Counted from the first letter of the stretch, positions 7,527 through 14,957 are shown. The stretch: DNA of 15,017 nucleotides from JAVEVF01 sp034005175 (GCA_034005175.1 JAVEVF010000043.1:1-15017); one strand, 5' to 3'. Numbers and translations: made by a program. Notes: generated from the sequence alone by a model not told the origin.

Positions 7527-7554
7527 CGAAGCCGGGCCGTCGCGCCCGGCTTCG
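7527..7554 (+). terminator. Factor-independent terminator after hsp20
   Basis: The perfect 11-base inverted repeat CGAAGCCGGGC / GCCCGGCTTCG has a 6-base loop (7538-7543). It begins 19 bases after the hsp20 stop and is followed by a short pyrimidine-rich tail (gtttctc). The U-run is short, as often in GC-rich bacteria, but the stem is very strong. It separates the heat-shock block from the signalling block. The following 117 bases (7555-7671) show no convincing promoter. Confidence 0.8.
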
Positions 7555-7671
7555 TGCGTTTCTCGCCAAGGTCCTCCGTTCGCTTCATGGGGACAAGGTG
7601 TGAGGCAGGGGCCACATGGTTTGCGTCGAACAAGCAGGTAGATGTCGGTTCTACCGTATCGGGGGTTCGGC

Positions 7672-9507
7672 ATGTCGAAAATGCCAGACACGCCGAAGGA
7701 TGTGGCCGCGCATGGCGAGCAATGCGAGCGCATGCAGGCTATTCTCGCTGCGACTTCGGATGGGATGATCGTCTTAGACCCCACAGGCAGGGTCGAGCTC
7801 ATCAACCAGGCCGCGGCACAGCTTCTCGGCAGTCCGGCAGAGGACCTGCTGGGCGAACCCGTCGATGTCGTAGCTCTCCTCGGCTTAGATGAAGAGCCGG
7901 AGAACGGTGTCGCCATCGAGGTCATCCGCTCCGAACCCGAGCACCGCGTATACATCGTGCGCATGAATCGCATCATGGGCCTCGACGGTGAAGGCGCCGG
8001 GCACGTCATCAGCGCTCATGACATCACGGCGGAGCGCGAAGCAGCGGTGATGAAGAACGAGTTCGTATCCATGGTCTCCCACGAGCTGCGAACCCCGCTG
8101 ACCTCGATCAAGGGCTATGTCGACCTTGTCGCGGAAGGCGACGCCGGCGAGATCAACGAGATGCAGAAGGAGTTCCTCACCATCGTGCAGGAGAACTCTG
8201 ACCGTCTCGTCGCGCTCATCAACGACATCCTCGACATTTCGCGCATCGAATCAGGGCGCGTGCACCTGAAGGTGGATCCTCTGGAGGTCCCTGAGCTCAT
8301 CCAAGGGGTCATCGAAACGTTTCGCACCTACGCGAAAAGCTCAGACGTCCAACTCATGTGGGTGTCCGAGGAGCCCATGCCCCGTGCAGCTGGCGATCGT
8401 GACCGGATTGGCCAGGTGCTCATGAACCTCGTGAGCAATGCCATCAAGTACTCGCCAGGCGGTGGCTCTGTGACCGTGCGTGCCCGCCAGGATGGCGAGC
8501 AGGTGGTCGTGTCGGTGCACGACACTGGTATCGGCATCGCTCTTGAGGATCAAGAACAGCTCTTCAGCAAGTTCTATCGAGTGGACTCCTCGCTCACCCG
8601 CGACATCGGCGGAACGGGGCTGGGGCTTTCCATCTGCAAGAGCGTGGTGGAGCTGCTCGGTGGTGACGTGGGATGCGAGAGCGAGCCCGGCGAGGGGTCG
8701 ACATTCTGGTTCACGCTGCCGATAGCCTCGTGCGAGCTTGTCCGCAAACCAGAGCTTGAGGGGCCGCTTGATTCAGCCGGGGGGTTGGTGCTAGTCATCG
8801 ATCGTGACCCCAACACTTGCGATCTCATCGGCACGTATCTGCGCAAACGAGGGTATGACGTGGAGTACGCGCACGATGCTGCCGATGCGCATGAGAAGGC
8901 GCTGCGTCTTCGCCCGCGGGCCATCACGCTTGACGTGATGCTGGAGGAGGAAGACGGGTTTGAGTTGTTGCATCAGCTCAAGGAGGATCCCGACACGCGC
9001 GACATCCCTGTCGTCGTGCTTTCAGTCGTGTGCGACGAGGGCCGTAGCCTGCGCCTGGGTGCAGCGGACTACCTGGAGAAACCCATCGATCATGAGAGGC
9101 TGACACGGGTGGTCGATGATCTCATCGGCGGGCAAGATGCTCCGCTCGTGCTGGTCGTCGATGACGACAGGGACATCGTGGGCGTGATGAGCAATATGCT
9201 GCGTGCGAAGGGATTTTCCACCATCGCTGCCTACGACGGGCAGGAGGCCATGGCTGCTATCAGCGAGCACCGCCCCGATCTTGTCCTGCTCGACCTCCAC
9301 ATGCCGGTCATGGACGGGTATCAGGTGATGCAGGAGGTCAAGAGCAACAAGGACACGCGAGACATCCCCATCGTCGTCATGACCGCATACCGTATCGATC
9401 GTAACCGGACTGACTTGCTTGCGCTTGCAGCCGACCAGCTGCATAAGCCGTTTGCAGTGGAAGACCTGGTCGAGCGTGTGGAACAGTACTTTGCCGAGGA
9501 GGGGTGA
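7672..9507 (+). CDS. Soluble PAS histidine kinase with two C-terminal receiver domains
   Basis: Hybrid sensor kinase without a membrane segment or signal peptide, so probably cytosolic. I chose ATG 7672 (611 residues), with GGGGG 6 bases upstream; ATG 7642 is in frame but its AGG is too close. Numbered from 7672: PAS domain (about 20-120) with VLDPTGRVELIN; dimerisation and phosphoacceptor helix with SHELRTP, His137 phosphorylated; ATPase domain with N box NLVSNAIKYS (252-261), DTGIGI (284-289), FSKFYRVD and GGTGLGLS (313-320). The first receiver (about 372-485) has DRD and phosphorylatable Asp421 (TLDVML), Ser451 and Lys470. The second (about 492-605) has DDD, Asp541 (LLDLHMP), Thr571 and Lys592. 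Both receivers look intact. There is no Hpt or DNA-binding domain. The ligand is unknown. Two TTA leucine codons occur (7774, 7885). A receiver gene starts 4 bases downstream. Confidence 0.93.
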   Translation: MSKMPDTPKDVAAHGEQCERMQAILAATSDGMIVLDPTGRVELINQAAAQLLGSPAEDLLGEPVDVVALLGLDEEPENGVAIEVIRSEPEHRVYIVRMNRIMGLDGEGAGHVISAHDITAEREAAVMKNEFVSMVSHELRTPLTSIKGYVDLVAEGDAGEINEMQKEFLTIVQENSDRLVALINDILDISRIESGRVHLKVDPLEVPELIQGVIETFRTYAKSSDVQLMWVSEEPMPRAAGDRDRIGQVLMNLVSNAIKYSPGGGSVTVRARQDGEQVVVSVHDTGIGIALEDQEQLFSKFYRVDSSLTRDIGGTGLGLSICKSVVELLGGDVGCESEPGEGSTFWFTLPIASCELVRKPELEGPLDSAGGLVLVIDRDPNTCDLIGTYLRKRGYDVEYAHDAADAHEKALRLRPRAITLDVMLEEEDGFELLHQLKEDPDTRDIPVVVLSVVCDEGRSLRLGAADYLEKPIDHERLTRVVDDLIGGQDAPLVLVVDDDRDIVGVMSNMLRAKGFSTIAAYDGQEAMAAISEHRPDLVLLDLHMPVMDGYQVMQEVKSNKDTRDIPIVVMTAYRIDRNRTDLLALAADQLHKPFAVEDLVERVEQYFAEEG

Positions 9508-9511
9508 GGCC

Positions 9512-9883
9512 GTGAGTCGAATCCTGGTGGTCGACGATGAGCCGCACATCGTGAAGCTGGTCTCGTTCGCGCTTGAGCGCAACGGGCATGAGATACTCCA
9601 GGCGGGTGATGGCGCCGAGGGTGTGAGACTCGCTGCCGAGGAGCTGCCAGACCTCATCCTCATGGACGTGATGATGCCGGTGATGACAGGGTACGATGCG
9701 CTTGACCGGCTGAAGGCCGAGTCGTCGACACGCGATATCCCAGTCGTGATGCTCTCGGCCAAGAGCCAGGAGTACGAGCAGGAGGAAGGGCTGCGGCGCG
9801 GGGCGCTGCAGTACATATGCAAACCGTTCACGCCGCGCGACCTCGCGCAGACGGTGGACACGATCCTTGCCGGTGACAACTGA
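9512..9883 (+). CDS. Stand-alone response regulator receiver protein
   Basis: Single-domain receiver of 123 residues. The GTG start at 9512 follows the kinase stop by 4 bases, and the purine-rich ribosome site lies inside the kinase's last codons, so coupling is likely. All receiver residues are present: acidic pair D8/D9 (VVDDEP), phosphoacceptor D52 (LMDVMMP), S82 and K104 (CKPF). There is no output domain, so it must act by protein contact, as a phosphate shuttle or as a phosphate sink. STRDIPVVMLS (72-82) closely resembles the same segment in both kinase-fused receivers, which suggests duplication within the locus. Its partner is most likely the neighbouring kinase. Confidence 0.93.
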   Translation: MSRILVVDDEPHIVKLVSFALERNGHEILQAGDGAEGVRLAAEELPDLILMDVMMPVMTGYDALDRLKAESSTRDIPVVMLSAKSQEYEQEEGLRRGALQYICKPFTPRDLAQTVDTILAGDN

Positions 9884-9899
9884 GAAGAGGTGCATGCGG

Positions 9900-10364
9900 A
9901 TGACGCGCAAGATACTCGCAGTCGATGACGAGCCGTCCATCGTAAGGTTGGTGAAGGCAGCGCTGACCACACGAGGCTACGACGTGGTGGAGGCGCACGA
10001 CGGTCACGAGGCTTTGGACAAGGTCGCGCTTGAGAAGCCCGATCTGATCGTGCTCGACATCATGATGCCGAAGATGGACGGCCGCGAGGTGGCGCGCCGG
10101 CTGGCGGCCAATCCAGCCACCGCGAAGATTCCCATCGTCTTCCTCTCCGCTATCGGAGATCTCAGCAGCCAGCTTGATACGCTCGAAGAGCTCAAGGATG
10201 TCGAGTACCTCACGAAGCCCTTTGACGTGAAGGAACTCGGCGACTACGTCGATGCGATGCTTGATCCAACCAAGAGAGACCAGCTCGCTCAGTTCCGATC
10301 ACGGCAGGTAGGCAAGCTGCGCACGATGGTAGAGATCATGCACCGCAAGCGCGAGAGCAGCTAG
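9900..10364 (+). CDS. Stand-alone response regulator with a basic helical tail
   Basis: Receiver protein of 154 residues. The ATG at 9900 is preferred because AGAGG (9886-9890) is 9 bases away; ATG 9894 is in frame and also possible. The receiver is complete, with D9/D10 (VDDEP), D53 (VLDIMMPKMDG), S83 and K106 (TKPF). After about residue 122 comes a short charged tail (DPTKRDQLAQFRSRQVGKLR and on to HRKRESS) predicted to be helical. It is too short for a winged helix or other known output and could dimerise or bind a partner. It follows the previous receiver by 16 bases in the same operon. The sequence is less similar to the other three receivers (AKIPIVFLS in place of TRDIPVV). Confidence 0.92.
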   Translation: MTRKILAVDDEPSIVRLVKAALTTRGYDVVEAHDGHEALDKVALEKPDLIVLDIMMPKMDGREVARRLAANPATAKIPIVFLSAIGDLSSQLDTLEELKDVEYLTKPFDVKELGDYVDAMLDPTKRDQLAQFRSRQVGKLRTMVEIMHRKRESS

Positions 10365-10481
10365 CATATCGCCGCCTGCTGCACATTCCTGCCTGTGTGC
10401 CCGAATCTGCCGATGCGAGGCGCGCCATGGGTATATCCAGGGTGCACCTGCGAATGATGCGTGTCTGAGAGAGGGACGATC

Positions 10482-10907
10482 ATGAGTGAGAGGCCTGTTA
10501 TCAGCTCAGATGACTTCGAGAGGATCCTCAAAGACATCGGCGAGTCCGCGAATGCGCGAACGGTGTTTGGCGAGACTGTGGTCTCTGGCGGTCGCGCGAT
10601 CATCCCTGTGGCACGCGTTCACCACCGCGGTGGAGGGGGCGTAGGCGGCGGCGGGGGTACTGATGTCGGCCACGTGCACACCGCGGAATGCCCACCGGAG
10701 TGTGATGAGGGTGAGCAGCAGGGCTTCGGCAGCGGCATGGGCCTCGGCTACACGATCGTGGCCGAGCCGGTAGGTGTCATCGAGGTGACCGCGGACGAGG
10801 TGTACTGGATCCCTACGCTTGATGTGAACCGGCTCACCGTCATCGGCGCGATCGCGGCAGCTGCCGTCGCTGTCATCGTAGCCGCAGGCCGTCTGTTGCG
10901 CGCCTAG
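10482..10907 (+). CDS. GerW/YtfJ-like glycine-rich protein with C-terminal membrane anchor
   Basis: 141-residue protein. ATG 10482 is preceded by a GAGAGAGGGA ribosome site; GTG 10461 is in frame but unsupported. The order of elements matches the Spore_YtfJ (GerW) family: an N-terminal helix (DDFERILKDIGESANART), VFGETV (28-33), AIIPVARV (39-46), a glycine-rich stretch (50-59), a second glycine stretch (GFGSGMGLGY, 81-90) and PVGVIEV with a closing strand (VYWIPTLD). In Bacillus this family is tied to spore germination, but members are widespread in non-sporulating actinobacteria, where the role is unknown. Two oddities stand out: an insert between the glycine stretches with H64, H66, C70 and C74 (HVHTAECPPEC), which could bind a metal, and a hydrophobic segment at about 119-136 followed by RLLRA, a likely single membrane anchor. 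It lies 117 bases after the receiver genes and converges on the DUF438 gene, 13 bases apart. Confidence 0.75.
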   Translation: MSERPVISSDDFERILKDIGESANARTVFGETVVSGGRAIIPVARVHHRGGGGVGGGGGTDVGHVHTAECPPECDEGEQQGFGSGMGLGYTIVAEPVGVIEVTADEVYWIPTLDVNRLTVIGAIAAAAVAVIVAAGRLLRA

Positions 10908-10920
10908 CTTCGCACTCTGT

Positions 10921-12381
10921 CTACCACTGCACGAGCCTGCGCTGACCTTCCAGCTGACGCACGTGCGTGGCGTCCTGCACGACCTCGAGGCTGCCGCGGT
11001 AGGCTCCGTGTCTATCGCGCATTGCGAAGTAGCGGATGTGGATGAAGCGGCCGCTCATCTCGATCCAGAACTCGGCAACGTCCTTCTTGCCTGCCTTGAA
11101 CTCGGATAGGATCTCCTCGACTTTGTCCACGCTCTTGGGCGGATGACAGTTGCGCACCTCTCGGCCGATGGCGGCGGGGCTGCGCGGGAAGATGCGGTCG
11201 CCTTCCGAGTAGAACCGCACGCGGTCGTGCTCGTCGACGAAGCTGATATCGAAGGGCAGTGCGCCGACCATGAGGTCGATCTGCTCAAGCGAGAGAGCAC
11301 CCGTGGTAAGCGGCAGAAGCGCTGCGTCTTCGGCGCCTTCGCCGGGCTGCGCTAACGCGGCGGCAGCCATCGGCGTCGGGGGCTGGATCCACGCGAACCC
11401 TATCTCGGCCTCGCCGGCAGCCATCGACTTCCACTCGGCTTCAGATAGCGCTTCCAGCGCCGTGGGGAAGAGGATCTTCTCTTCCTTGTAGACCATGTCT
11501 TCGACCATGCCGAGCACCTCGGGGATATCGCTTACGAGATAGCCCACATCCCCAGCGTCGGCGGCAGCAACGAGCTGCTTGATGCGCGCGCGGATGTCAT
11601 CGTGAAGCGCCCACATCACCTGTGTCGGGCCCTCGATATCGTGCGCCTCCAGCACAGGGAAGAGTTGGTTCTCCTTGCGCAGGTAGTGGATGTCTAGAAG
11701 CGTCAGCCGTCCGAGCGCCTCTCGGATGGCCGTTAGCGCGGACGCTCGCTCACCTTCATCATCTGTCATCAGTGACTCTGCTGCACGGCGCACGTCGTTC
11801 ACCACACCGCCGAGAGCGGCATTCTCACGCTCATAGGTTGCCACGGGGTGTCCTCGCTGAAGCGCAGGCTCCTTCTCGGCGGGCTCTTGTCCCAGCGCGT
11901 CTTTGAAGACCGTGACGTGAACGTCACACAGTCGCTGGACCTCTTCGACCGGCATGCCCTCGGCGATGAGCGCCTGCTCCATGGCGGCGATTTCAGCGGC
12001 GTCAATCTCTTGCGTGAGCGCATCGAATTCGGCCTTGACATCCTGCACGCTCGCGCCGTCGTGAAGCTTGTGGATGATGGCCTTCAGGTGTTCCTGGCGT
12101 GCTGTCCTCATCGCAGGATCGACCGGAGGCGCATCAGCCGCTGGTGTGGCGCCATGGATCGCATGCAACGCGATCTCGCTGTTCACGGCGTCGAGCAGGT
12201 CTTCGACGCTCATGTCGCCCATCTCGGCGACTGTGGCAAGCGAAGCAGCGCGCGCGACGGTGTTGTATAGCACAGGGTTATGGAGCTTGGAGAATACCGG
12301 GGTGAGATCGGCGAGGAAGTCGAGCAGGTAGGGATGGGCCTCAATGAGGTCGTGGACCTTGGTGTCGCGGGTGACGTGCAT
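10921..12381 (-). CDS. DUF1858-DUF438-hemerythrin-PAS protein
   Basis: 486-residue soluble multidomain protein. I chose the ATG at 12381 because AGAGGAG (12388-12394) lies 6 bases before it; the frame stays open to 12486 but without support. Domains in order: DUF1858 (about 1-70, TKVHDLIEAHPYLLDFLADL); DUF438 (about 93-165); hemerythrin-like four-helix region (about 178-310), with candidate iron ligands H178, H232 (DIHYLRKENQLFP), H260 (WALHDDI) and E300/E301 (VYKEEKILFP); and a C-terminal PAS domain (about 365-475) with DISFVDEHDRVRFYSEGDR, NCHPPKSV and FIHIRYFAMRD. Family members occur in anaerobes and are thought to sense or handle oxygen, nitric oxide or redox state; the biochemical role is not established. 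No catalytic output or DNA-binding domain is seen. It has its own promoter at 12498-12506. Confidence 0.92.
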   Translation of the reverse strand: MHVTRDTKVHDLIEAHPYLLDFLADLTPVFSKLHNPVLYNTVARAASLATVAEMGDMSVEDLLDAVNSEIALHAIHGATPAADAPPVDPAMRTARQEHLKAIIHKLHDGASVQDVKAEFDALTQEIDAAEIAAMEQALIAEGMPVEEVQRLCDVHVTVFKDALGQEPAEKEPALQRGHPVATYERENAALGGVVNDVRRAAESLMTDDEGERASALTAIREALGRLTLLDIHYLRKENQLFPVLEAHDIEGPTQVMWALHDDIRARIKQLVAAADAGDVGYLVSDIPEVLGMVEDMVYKEEKILFPTALEALSEAEWKSMAAGEAEIGFAWIQPPTPMAAAALAQPGEGAEDAALLPLTTGALSLEQIDLMVGALPFDISFVDEHDRVRFYSEGDRIFPRSPAAIGREVRNCHPPKSVDKVEEILSEFKAGKKDVAEFWIEMSGRFIHIRYFAMRDRHGAYRGSLEVVQDATHVRQLEGQRRLVQW

Positions 12382-12491
12382 GACGTTCTCCTCTCGGCGG
12401 ACAAGAAGCGGCTTTCGCGCAACGGCGCATGGCGTGCGTACCCCAGCAAGGGCGGAAGCCACTCGGCAGTCATCCAATCCATACAAAAACA
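12382..12491 (-). other. Long, possibly structured 5' leader of the DUF438 gene
   Basis: About 110 bases lie between the predicted transcription start and the ATG. In minus-strand RNA, GAGUGGCUU (12464-12456) can pair with AAGCCGCUU (12414-12406), using G-U wobbles. This encloses two small hairpins: CCC/GGG (12452-12450 with 12444-12442) and GCGC-CGUU-GCGC (12428-12417). The shape is a three-way junction. The fold was found by eye and may be chance. No known riboswitch class was recognised. Confidence 0.25.
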
Positions 12492-12497
12492 GTCAGG

Positions 12498-12506
12498 ATT
12501 ATAGCA
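12498..12506 (-). promoter_or_regulatory. Extended -10 promoter for the DUF438 gene
   Basis: On the minus strand the sequence reads TGcTATAAT, a perfect -10 hexamer with the TG extension. No good -35 is seen at 16-18 bases upstream, which fits an extended -10 promoter. It lies 13 bases past the flavin reductase stop, in an unusually AT-rich pocket for this DNA. Confidence 0.6.
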
Positions 12507-12518
12507 GTTGGATCGCGT

Positions 12519-13103
12519 CTAGGACACCTCTTCACCGAGAAGGTCTCTTCCGATCGAATAAGCGCTGGCCTTCACAGGGCCCAACCCGCGGTATTCGCGC
12601 GAGCCGGCGATGTAGACGAGCGGGTCAAGAAGGTCCACATCGACCTTCTCCCCCGTAGCATCAAGCACGTCCGTGTCGGCATGCACCTCGATGACCTCAC
12701 CGATCACAAGCATGTAGTGTCCGATCTCATGCATGGAGGACACCCTGCATTCCATGTTGTACGGACACTCGGCCACCATTGGGGTGCTCAGCACCGTGCC
12801 GGGGATGGGGGTCAGCCCAGTCGCTGCCCACTTGTCGACGGTCTTTCCGCTCGTGATGCCGCAGTAGTCCACCTCGCGCGCAAGACGCGTAGGCGCGATG
12901 TTGACCGTGAACTCACCGGTGCGCTTGATGTATCCCAGCGTGTGCCGAGTATCGCGAAGCGCCATCACCACGCTTGGCGGCGTGCCTGACCCGATGTTGA
13001 TCCAGGCCACCGCCATGAGGTTGGATTGCTCGGCAGTGCCACCCACGACGAGCGGGCATGGCATGGGGTAGAGGCGATCCGTAGGGCCGAGGCGCTTCTT
13101 CAC
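12519..13103 (-). CDS. Flavin reductase-like FMN-binding protein (flavoredoxin-like)
   Basis: 194-residue member of the flavin reductase-like, FMN-binding split-barrel family, which binds FMN and passes electrons from NAD(P)H or a protein donor. The GTG start at 13103 has AGGAG 6 bases upstream. Visible features are NLMAVAWINIGSGTPPSVVM (28-47, FMN-pocket strand and loop), GEFTVNIAP (63-71), DYCGITSGKTVDK (79-91), ECPYNMEC (112-119) and GHYMLVIGEVIEVHAD (128-143). The CG..SG..DK and EC..N.EC patterns are typical of the flavoredoxin branch found in anaerobes. The native partner is unknown. It lies upstream of the DUF438 gene on the same strand, so partial cotranscription is possible despite the promoter in between. 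Confidence 0.9.
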   Translation of the reverse strand: MKKRLGPTDRLYPMPCPLVVGGTAEQSNLMAVAWINIGSGTPPSVVMALRDTRHTLGYIKRTGEFTVNIAPTRLAREVDYCGITSGKTVDKWAATGLTPIPGTVLSTPMVAECPYNMECRVSSMHEIGHYMLVIGEVIEVHADTDVLDATGEKVDVDLLDPLVYIAGSREYRGLGPVKASAYSIGRDLLGEEVS

Positions 13104-13207
13104 GACGCGCTCCTCTCAAGCAGCAGCTGGCATTTGCACAGTGTATCGAAAGGGGCGTTAGGACCAGAGTTGGCTTGTGCGCGGTGCGCGTGAGGCCTGC
13201 GCGCGGT

Positions 13208-14344
13208 ATGCTAGACCTTGTGCCGAACGAGAACATACACAACTCCAAGACCGGCGCGAGTGAGAGCAGCGCATATCCGCGCGACCTCGAAGCACTCGGG
13301 TTCACGCCGAGGTTCGCCGCGATGTTCGAGCCGCTTGATGCCGAGGGTTTCATCCCTGGGCGTGTGAGCCGCATGGACCGCGGCCTTCCGCTCGTGCTCA
13401 CATCGCGAGGCATCATGCGGGCCGAGGCCGCAACTCATCTGCGTGAAGCCGCCGACGGCCCGATGGCGGTCGGAGACTGGGTGGCGCTCGCGATTCCCGA
13501 AGCGCACGACACAGCGATCGTCGAGGCTATCCTGCCGCGCTCCTCGGCGTTCATACGCAAGGACCCGGGAGAGCACACCATCGGCCAGGTGATGGCCGCC
13601 AACATCGACACCATCTTCATCGTGCAGGCCCTCGCGCCGGGCGGTCCCAACCTCTCACGTCTCGAGCGCGAGCTTGTGCTCGCCTGGGAGAGCGGGGCGA
13701 CGCCCGCCGTCGTCCTCACCAAAGCCGACCTCGTCACCGACGTCCAGACGATGCGTGATGAGGTGGCTGCGGTCGCGCTTGGTGTGGACATCCATGTGAC
13801 AAGCGCGGTTACCGGGGAAGGCGTGGATGAGCTGCACGACCATATCGAGCCGGGGCGCACCGTCGCGTTCTTCGGTGCTTCAGGGGTGGGTAAGTCCACG
13901 CTGCTGAACAGCCTCATGGGTGCCGAGATCCAGCAGACCGCCGAGGTGCGTGAGTACGACGGCAAGGGCCGTCACACGACGGTCGCGCGCGAGATGTTCT
14001 TCTTGCCCCATGGCGGGATTCTCATCGATACGCCGGGTATGCGTGCACTGGCTCTGTGGCAGGCCGAGGAGGGGATGGCCTCGGCGTTCCCAGATATCGA
14101 ACAGCTCGCCAAGGGATGCCGGTTCGCGGATTGCACGCACACGCGAGAGCCAGGCTGCGCGGTGCAGGCCGCGGTGGAGGCCGACATGCTGCCGGCGCGG
14201 CGTCTGGCGAGCTACGTGCGCCTCAAAGAAGAGCTCGAACGCGTGGCGGCAAGCCAGGACGTTCGTGCGCGTGCGGAGAAGAAGAGAGCCGATAAGGCCG
14301 CAGGCCGCGAGAAGAAGCGGTTCTACAAGGAGCACAGACAGTAG
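13208..14344 (+). CDS. rsgA: Small-subunit ribosome biogenesis GTPase RsgA
   Basis: Circularly permuted GTPase that checks late 30S subunit assembly. Numbered from ATG 13208 (378 residues): OB-fold (about 35-115) with PGRVSRMDR and VGDWVAL (88-94); G4 TKAD (171-174); G5 SA (199-200); G1 GASGVGKS (223-230); switch-I HTT (256-258); G3 DTPG (274-277); and the zinc site C304, C309, H311, C317 (CRFADCTHTREPGC). The C-terminus is long, basic and helical. The order G4-G5-G1-G3 is diagnostic of the permuted fold. The start is uncertain: the frame runs back to TTG 13175, GAGG is 12 bases before ATG 13208, and a GTG at 13220 lies 7 bases after a -10-like TATGCT, which would make a leaderless message. 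The 104-base gap to the divergent flavin reductase gene shows no clear -35/-10 pair. Confidence 0.96.
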   Translation: MLDLVPNENIHNSKTGASESSAYPRDLEALGFTPRFAAMFEPLDAEGFIPGRVSRMDRGLPLVLTSRGIMRAEAATHLREAADGPMAVGDWVALAIPEAHDTAIVEAILPRSSAFIRKDPGEHTIGQVMAANIDTIFIVQALAPGGPNLSRLERELVLAWESGATPAVVLTKADLVTDVQTMRDEVAAVALGVDIHVTSAVTGEGVDELHDHIEPGRTVAFFGASGVGKSTLLNSLMGAEIQQTAEVREYDGKGRHTTVAREMFFLPHGGILIDTPGMRALALWQAEEGMASAFPDIEQLAKGCRFADCTHTREPGCAVQAAVEADMLPARRLASYVRLKEELERVAASQDVRARAEKKRADKAAGREKKRFYKEHRQ

Positions 14345-14405
14345 CGATCGCGACGAGATGCGGGGCGCTCGACTGCCCGGGGCGCACATCCTGGCGGCAC
14401 GCTCG

Positions 14406-14879
14406 CTACGCTTGGCGCACGGGAAAGATGATCTCGGTCTCGTACTCCTCAGGCGGCGTCTTAGCTGGATCGCTGAGGTACGCCTCCATCGGCGGGCCGA
14501 CTAGGACATATCCCTGCTCGATGACCCACCGGCCGAGCTCTTCGTAGGCGGGTGTGACGTCCTCGTACGGGCCCAGGTGGACCGTTGATGCCACCGTCAT
14601 CACCGGAAGCTTCTTGATGCCGATGGCAGCGGTGTCTGGTTCGGCTTCCTCGGTGGCGTATGCCACGGGCACCCAGAGCTCCCATGTTGCCTCGGATTCA
14701 GGCACCATCTGGGGGTCGGTGAGGTACACGCCGAGAGGAGCGCCTGTCGGGGAGAGGCCCCGTTTGTTCATCCACCCGTACAACATCCCCATCGCAAGCG
14801 GAATCTGTTGGTAGGGACCGTGCATCTGCAGATATGCGACCGTCATGGGCTCGGTCTTCTTGATCTGTGGCTCAGACAC
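14406..14879 (-). CDS. GyrI-like / AraC effector-binding domain protein
   Basis: 157-residue stand-alone protein of the GyrI-like small-molecule-binding superfamily (SHS2 fold). The GTG start at 14879 has GGAGGTG (14887-14893) at good spacing; TTG 14894 would lie within that site. Two similar halves are visible. One is HGPYQQIPLAMGMLYGWM (20-37), then GVYLTDPQ and WELWVPV. The other is HLGPYEDVTPAYEELGRWV (101-119), then EAYLSDPA and TEIIFPV. This double module is typical of the family, which binds hydrophobic or cationic small molecules as the sensor half of multidrug regulators, or acts alone as a binding protein or hydrolase. There is no helix-turn-helix here. The ligand cannot be read from sequence. 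It converges on rsgA with a 61-base gap lacking a clear terminator. Confidence 0.88.
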   Translation of the reverse strand: MSEPQIKKTEPMTVAYLQMHGPYQQIPLAMGMLYGWMNKRGLSPTGAPLGVYLTDPQMVPESEATWELWVPVAYATEEAEPDTAAIGIKKLPVMTVASTVHLGPYEDVTPAYEELGRWVIEQGYVLVGPPMEAYLSDPAKTPPEEYETEIIFPVRQA

Positions 14880-14957
14880 TGTGACCACCTCCAAGCATAT
14901 ATGCCCAGTCTGGGGATGATTCGATGCGACCGCGTGATTTCTTCCTTGGTGAGGTGC

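Noticed and set aside
10419..10450. Palindromes GGCGCGCC and GGTGCACC before the GerW-like gene
   Set aside because: Short 8-base palindromes are expected by chance in GC-rich DNA. They are not paired with a convincing promoter.
12382..12486. 35-residue N-terminal extension of the DUF438 protein
   Set aside because: It has no ribosome site, and the DUF1858 domain begins right at the internal ATG 12381, which has AGAGGAG correctly spaced.
12429..12989. 186-codon + strand frame across the flavin reductase gene
   Set aside because: It is a shadow of the minus-strand gene, whose motifs are clear; its own translation shows no domain.
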